Assembly: GCA_001563965.1 (NCBI GenBank) | Contig: LKMS01000069.1 | Span: 1-7,935, forward strand | Length of the DNA stretch: 7,935 bases | Reading direction: 5' to 3' | Origin: Haloferacaceae archaeon PL-Br10_E2g29 | GTDB lineage: Archaea; Halobacteriota; Halobacteria; Halobacteriales; Haloferacaceae | In this document: positions 4,756 through 7,935 of the stretch, in pieces | How positions within the stretch are numbered: position 1 is the first letter of the stretch | Layout of the letters: every line of letters starts with the position of its first letter | Program-made: the position numbers and the translations under genes | Notes under the pieces: model-generated | The model's database searches: none | Told to the model about the DNA's origin: nothing | Seen by the model: the letters and a program-made list of their open reading frames with translations, nothing else

Positions 4756-7700
4756 GTCGACGGTCGTTCCCGCGTCAGCGAGATCAGTCGTCGTTGCTGC
4801 CGCAACGGTGAGCGGGCAGTCGCCCCGTTCGACCGGGACGGTGAGTGCGAATGTCCCGTCCTCGTCGACCTCGGTGATGGTTGCCTCAGCGGTCGCTTTG
4901 GCGGCGACGACCGCGCCATCGGTCTCGCCGGTGATCTGGATTTCGTCGTCGACAACGCGGGTTTCGACGCGGAGCGTTGGGCCAGTCGGTCGAGAACCGT
5001 CGAGATAGCGCTCGGCGACAACACCGGGTCTTTCGACGGGTTCGCCGGCCGCAATGCCGTGTGCCAACCGGATGAACTGGGCCATACTCCACGCGAGCGG
5101 CGTTGCCGACCCGGTTCCCTCGCCCATCTCCCAGTTGTAATCGTTGTCGATGTGGCGATCCCAAACCTGCTCGGGGATCATTCGGCCGCTGTTGGCAAAC
5201 CGAGCCATCGTGTCGAGCAGCGCCCGCGGTGCCAACGGGCCGTCTTCGGTGCCCGCAAGCAGTTCGTACTCGGCACGCTCACCGGTGAAGATGGGCCACA
5301 GTCGGCCTTTGCCCTTGGTTTCGACCGTCCACGGCGCGCCCTCGGCTTTCTCGCCCTGCTCGCCGTAGCCGTCGCCATTGTAACGGTAGAATGCCGGACC
5401 TTGTGGCGTGTCGATCCGGATCGTCTCGTCGACCTCGACCAGCGAGTTCTCGATGATCTCGTCGTCATACGGTTTGATTCCCAGCCGCGTGAGTTCGAGA
5501 AAGCCGCCGTCGATGATCTCGCGTTCGTCGAGCGTCGGCCCGGCGTTCGCGAGCGTCCGAAGATGGCCCGCTTCGGGGTTGCCGTCGCGGGTGACGCGCA
5601 CGTAGTACGGGGTGTGGGTGTGCAGATCCGTGCCGGTTCGGGTCGCACACCACCGGTCGACGCCCTCGGTCCACTCGTCGGCGAGCGCAAGCCACACGAG
5701 TGCATCTGCCGTCTGTTCCTCGGTCAGCGCCAGATCGGCCGCACAGACGAGCCCCGCGATTTCGGCGGCGATCGACGACGGCGAGTAGCCCGCTTCCTCC
5801 TCCCAGCGTTCTTGGGCGGTTGCGGGGCCGTTGCGCGCAACGTAGTCGGCCGAGCGTTTGACGTTGCTGTAATCGTAGCCAACGTCGGCGAACTCAATGC
5901 CATTTTCGGCCAACTGGGAGGCCATGATGAGCGGGAACGAGATGTTGTCGATCTGTTCGCCACCCCAGCGCGTGAGGCCGTTGACATAGGTGTTCTGTGG
6001 AATGAACCCCTCGTCGTCCTGCTGGTACTCGAAAATGAACTGCAGCGCATCAATGGCGGTCGTAAGATCGCCAACCGCCTCGAAGACGGTGAACACCTGA
6101 TACAGGTCGCGCGACCAGACGAAGTTGTAGCCGTAGCCCTTTGGCTCGTTTGCCGTGACGGCCTCGCCCCATGGCACCGACGGGCTGGCGATTCCCGCGC
6201 CCATAAACGTCTTGTCTTCGACCGCACGCAACGCCATCAGACAGCTCTTGTACTGGTTGTAGAGTGCCTCGTCGTCGACAACGAAGTCGGGAATCTCCTT
6301 GTCGGCGAGGAACTCGGTCCACGTCTCGATGTACGTCTTTTTCACCGTGTCGTAGCCACGTGCGAGTGATCCTTCGGCCTCGCCGAGCGCGGCGGCGGTA
6401 TCGGCGTTCTCGCCGAAGCCGATGGCGACGGTTTCGGTGACATCGCCGGTGCCAACGCGGCCCGCAAGCACGATGTTGTCGTCGTCGACCCGGTCGTTCG
6501 GCGTGGGACGGGTACCCGTCGAGTAGAGCTTCGAGAGATGTTCGGAGCCCGCACTGCCGACGGTCGCCCAATCGAACCGGCTCGTCGTCGTCATCGCGAG
6601 CGCAACGCTGTAGACGTCGCCTTCCTCGTCGATGAGCAGCTGGTCGGGGCCGGTGTCGTAGGCTTCGGCATCTCGGGCGGCCAGATGGTAGTTGCCGCTC
6701 TCGCCGAGCCGGTAGCCACGGTCGCGCATTCCGGTGTTTGTCAACGAGATGTCGGCCATCGCGTACAGTTCGTACGCGTTCGTGTCGTCGGCCTCGAAGT
6801 CGACGTGCGCGAGAATGGTGTCGTGGTTGGGATCGAGCGCGTACTCGACGGTCAGCGACCACTTGTGCCCACGGCCATCTCCCCGCTCGGTAATCACGTG
6901 GCGGAACAACAGCGCATCGTCGGCGGCGGGTTCGACACGGCGTTCGACCGTATCCGCCGCGTCGTCGAGCCGGGTTTCGTTGTGCGTGCGGGCCGTGTAC
7001 GTCGATTTCGAACTCGCGTCGACGACGAGGAAGTCGACGGTGCGGAGGTTCATCAGGTCGACGCGGGGAAAGCGCGCCTCGGTCAGCGCGCCCTCAGTGA
7101 GCGTAAACCACACTTTCGAGGGCTCATCGGTGCCGTGATCGGCAACGGTGGCAACGCCATACTTTTCGCCGGTCGTCCAGCGTGGCCGACTTTCGGGGCC
7201 CGATGGTGGCGGCGTCGACACCGGCAACGCGTTCTGTTCGCGGAGCGCGGCGGTCGCCCGAAGCCGGAGCGCGTGTGACCACCCGAGCGGGGCCGCGCTG
7301 TCGACGGTTCCATCGTCGAACACTTGCTCGCCAAGGTAGCCTGCCTGCGTCGTCAGCGGACTGTCGGGCAGCAACTGTTTGTAGAGTCGTCCGGCGAGCG
7401 CGAAACACGCTTCGGCGTCGTCCTCGCGGTCGTATGTTTTCAACAGCACGCCGAGGTCGGCCGCAGCGTTTGCGCCCCACGCCGTCGAAAGCGTCCAGAT
7501 TTTTTCGCCCTGCTGGCCCGCCGACCGCCATGTATCGCCCTCGAATCGGGCGAGCCCGGCGACGTCGCTGCCCGACGGATCGCGGTACAGTGCCTCGTAC
7601 AGACTCTCGACGTGATCGATGAGCCGATCAAGCAGGAGCGCGTCGAGCGGCGCGTCGGTCAACTGGTCGTAGGCACACATTGCGTCGACGACGGCAAACG

Positions 7701-7935
7701 CCGCCGAGTCGATGCGTTCGTCGAGTTTGCCGCTGTTGTTGAGCCGGATGCCGTACGCCCGTCGGCTCGGACTCCAGAGCGTATCGAAGGCATCGAAAAC
7801 GCGGGCGGCTTGCGTGCGTGCGTGTGTCGTCACCTCGCCATCGAGCGGCGCAGCCGCGACCGTCGCGTAGGCGGTGAGATACGTTGCGGCCGTGTGGGTA
7901 AACCGCCCCGACATGTTCTCCCAGAGGTTCTGACA
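4741..7935 (-). CDS. Large tandem-domain GH15 glucoamylase/glucodextranase-family protein, N-terminus outside window
   Basis: This protein hydrolyses alpha-glucosidic bonds, probably releasing glucose from alpha-glucans, by the inverting GH15 mechanism. The reading frame is open to the right edge (seven more residues before the Met at 7914), so the start lies outside; 1064 residues are seen. Numbering from that Met: residues -6 to about 225 are the second half of one (alpha/alpha)6 barrel, with a probable general acid in LWEN at the edge (codon 7920-7918) and base E196 in LGEQVFD. About 243-530 form a beta-sandwich N-domain. About 540-960 are a complete second barrel with WSRDLYQV at 600, general acid E705 in RWEEEAGYSPSS, the motif NGDGYGE, base E915 in IPEQVWD, and TPLAWSMAQF. 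About 979-1050 are an Ig-like beta domain. The second unit resembles bacterial glucodextranase/glucoamylase, the first a different GH15 branch. Exact substrate (starch, glycogen, dextran or trehalose) and cellular location cannot be read here. The stop is followed by a hairpin-T terminator. Confidence 0.9.
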   Translation of the reverse strand, partial: CQNLWENMSGRFTHTAATYLTAYATVAAAPLDGEVTTHARTQAARVFDAFDTLWSPSRRAYGIRLNNSGKLDERIDSAAFAVVDAMCAYDQLTDAPLDALLLDRLIDHVESLYEALYRDPSGSDVAGLARFEGDTWRSAGQQGEKIWTLSTAWGANAAADLGVLLKTYDREDDAEACFALAGRLYKQLLPDSPLTTQAGYLGEQVFDDGTVDSAAPLGWSHALRLRATAALREQNALPVSTPPPSGPESRPRWTTGEKYGVATVADHGTDEPSKVWFTLTEGALTEARFPRVDLMNLRTVDFLVVDASSKSTYTARTHNETRLDDAADTVERRVEPAADDALLFRHVITERGDGRGHKWSLTVEYALDPNHDTILAHVDFEADDTNAYELYAMADISLTNTGMRDRGYRLGESGNYHLAARDAEAYDTGPDQLLIDEEGDVYSVALAMTTTSRFDWATVGSAGSEHLSKLYSTGTRPTPNDRVDDDNIVLAGRVGTGDVTETVAIGFGENADTAAALGEAEGSLARGYDTVKKTYIETWTEFLADKEIPDFVVDDEALYNQYKSCLMALRAVEDKTFMGAGIASPSVPWGEAVTANEPKGYGYNFVWSRDLYQVFTVFEAVGDLTTAIDALQFIFEYQQDDEGFIPQNTYVNGLTRWGGEQIDNISFPLIMASQLAENGIEFADVGYDYSNVKRSADYVARNGPATAQERWEEEAGYSPSSIAAEIAGLVCAADLALTEEQTADALVWLALADEWTEGVDRWCATRTGTDLHTHTPYYVRVTRDGNPEAGHLRTLANAGPTLDEREIIDGGFLELTRLGIKPYDDEIIENSLVEVDETIRIDTPQGPAFYRYNGDGYGEQGEKAEGAPWTVETKGKGRLWPIFTGERAEYELLAGTEDGPLAPRALLDTMARFANSGRMIPEQVWDRHIDNDYNWEMGEGTGSATPLAWSMAQFIRLAHGIAAGEPVERPGVVAERYLDGSRPTGPTLRVETRVVDDEIQITGETDGAVVAAKATAEATITEVDEDGTFALTVPVERGDCPLTVAAATTTDLADAGTTVDRRSI

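Noticed and set aside
5059..6369. Long open frame of 436 codons on the plus strand opposite the GH15 gene
   Set aside because: It is a shadow of the GH15 frame caused by high GC. Its product has no recognisable motif, while the minus strand carries clear GH15 signatures throughout.

Overview
The window looks like a chromosomal stretch from a haloarchaeon. The proteins are rich in Asp and Glu, the DNA is GC-rich, Shine-Dalgarno sequences are essentially absent, and several starts have an A/T-rich TATA-like patch about 26-28 nt upstream, as expected for leaderless archaeal transcripts. The queD-queE-queC set also fits, because archaea use it to make preQ0 for archaeosine in tRNA. The genus cannot be named from the sequence alone. 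I see no mobile element, phage gene, CRISPR array or RNA gene, and no gene-free stretch longer than about 140 bp.

Left part (1-1491, minus strand): the N-terminal piece of a class V (PLP-dependent) aminotransferase runs off the left edge. Upstream of it lies a 263-residue acidic protein that resembles the C-terminal (non-ATPase) part of RarA/MgsA clamp-loader-like proteins, and then a small [2Fe-2S] ferredoxin. Ferredoxin and queD are divergent, and one short TATA-like element lies between them that can be read in both directions.

Middle part (1550-3626, plus strand): a tight three-gene operon, queD-queE-queC, with gaps of 5 and 8 nt. It converts 7,8-dihydroneopterin triphosphate through 6-carboxytetrahydropterin (QueD) and 7-carboxy-7-deazaguanine (QueE, radical SAM) to preQ0 (QueC). 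The GTP cyclohydrolase before these steps and the tRNA transglycosylase and ArcS-type enzymes after them are not in the window.

Right part (3656-7935, minus strand): a VOC/glyoxalase-fold protein and an SRPBCC-fold protein, each with its own weak promoter signal. They are followed on the right by a very large glycoside hydrolase family 15 protein whose start lies beyond the right edge. The visible 1064 residues contain the C-terminal half of one GH15 catalytic barrel, then a complete second GH15 unit (beta-sandwich plus barrel) and a C-terminal beta domain. Catalytic glutamate pairs can be placed in both barrels. The gene ends in a hairpin plus T-tract terminator that overlaps its stop codon.

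The main points of interest are the tandem GH15 architecture with two apparently intact active sites, the stand-alone RarA-C-like protein, the bidirectional ferredoxin/queD promoter and the terminator at the end of the GH15 gene. Nothing here forms a clearly new defence or mobile system.
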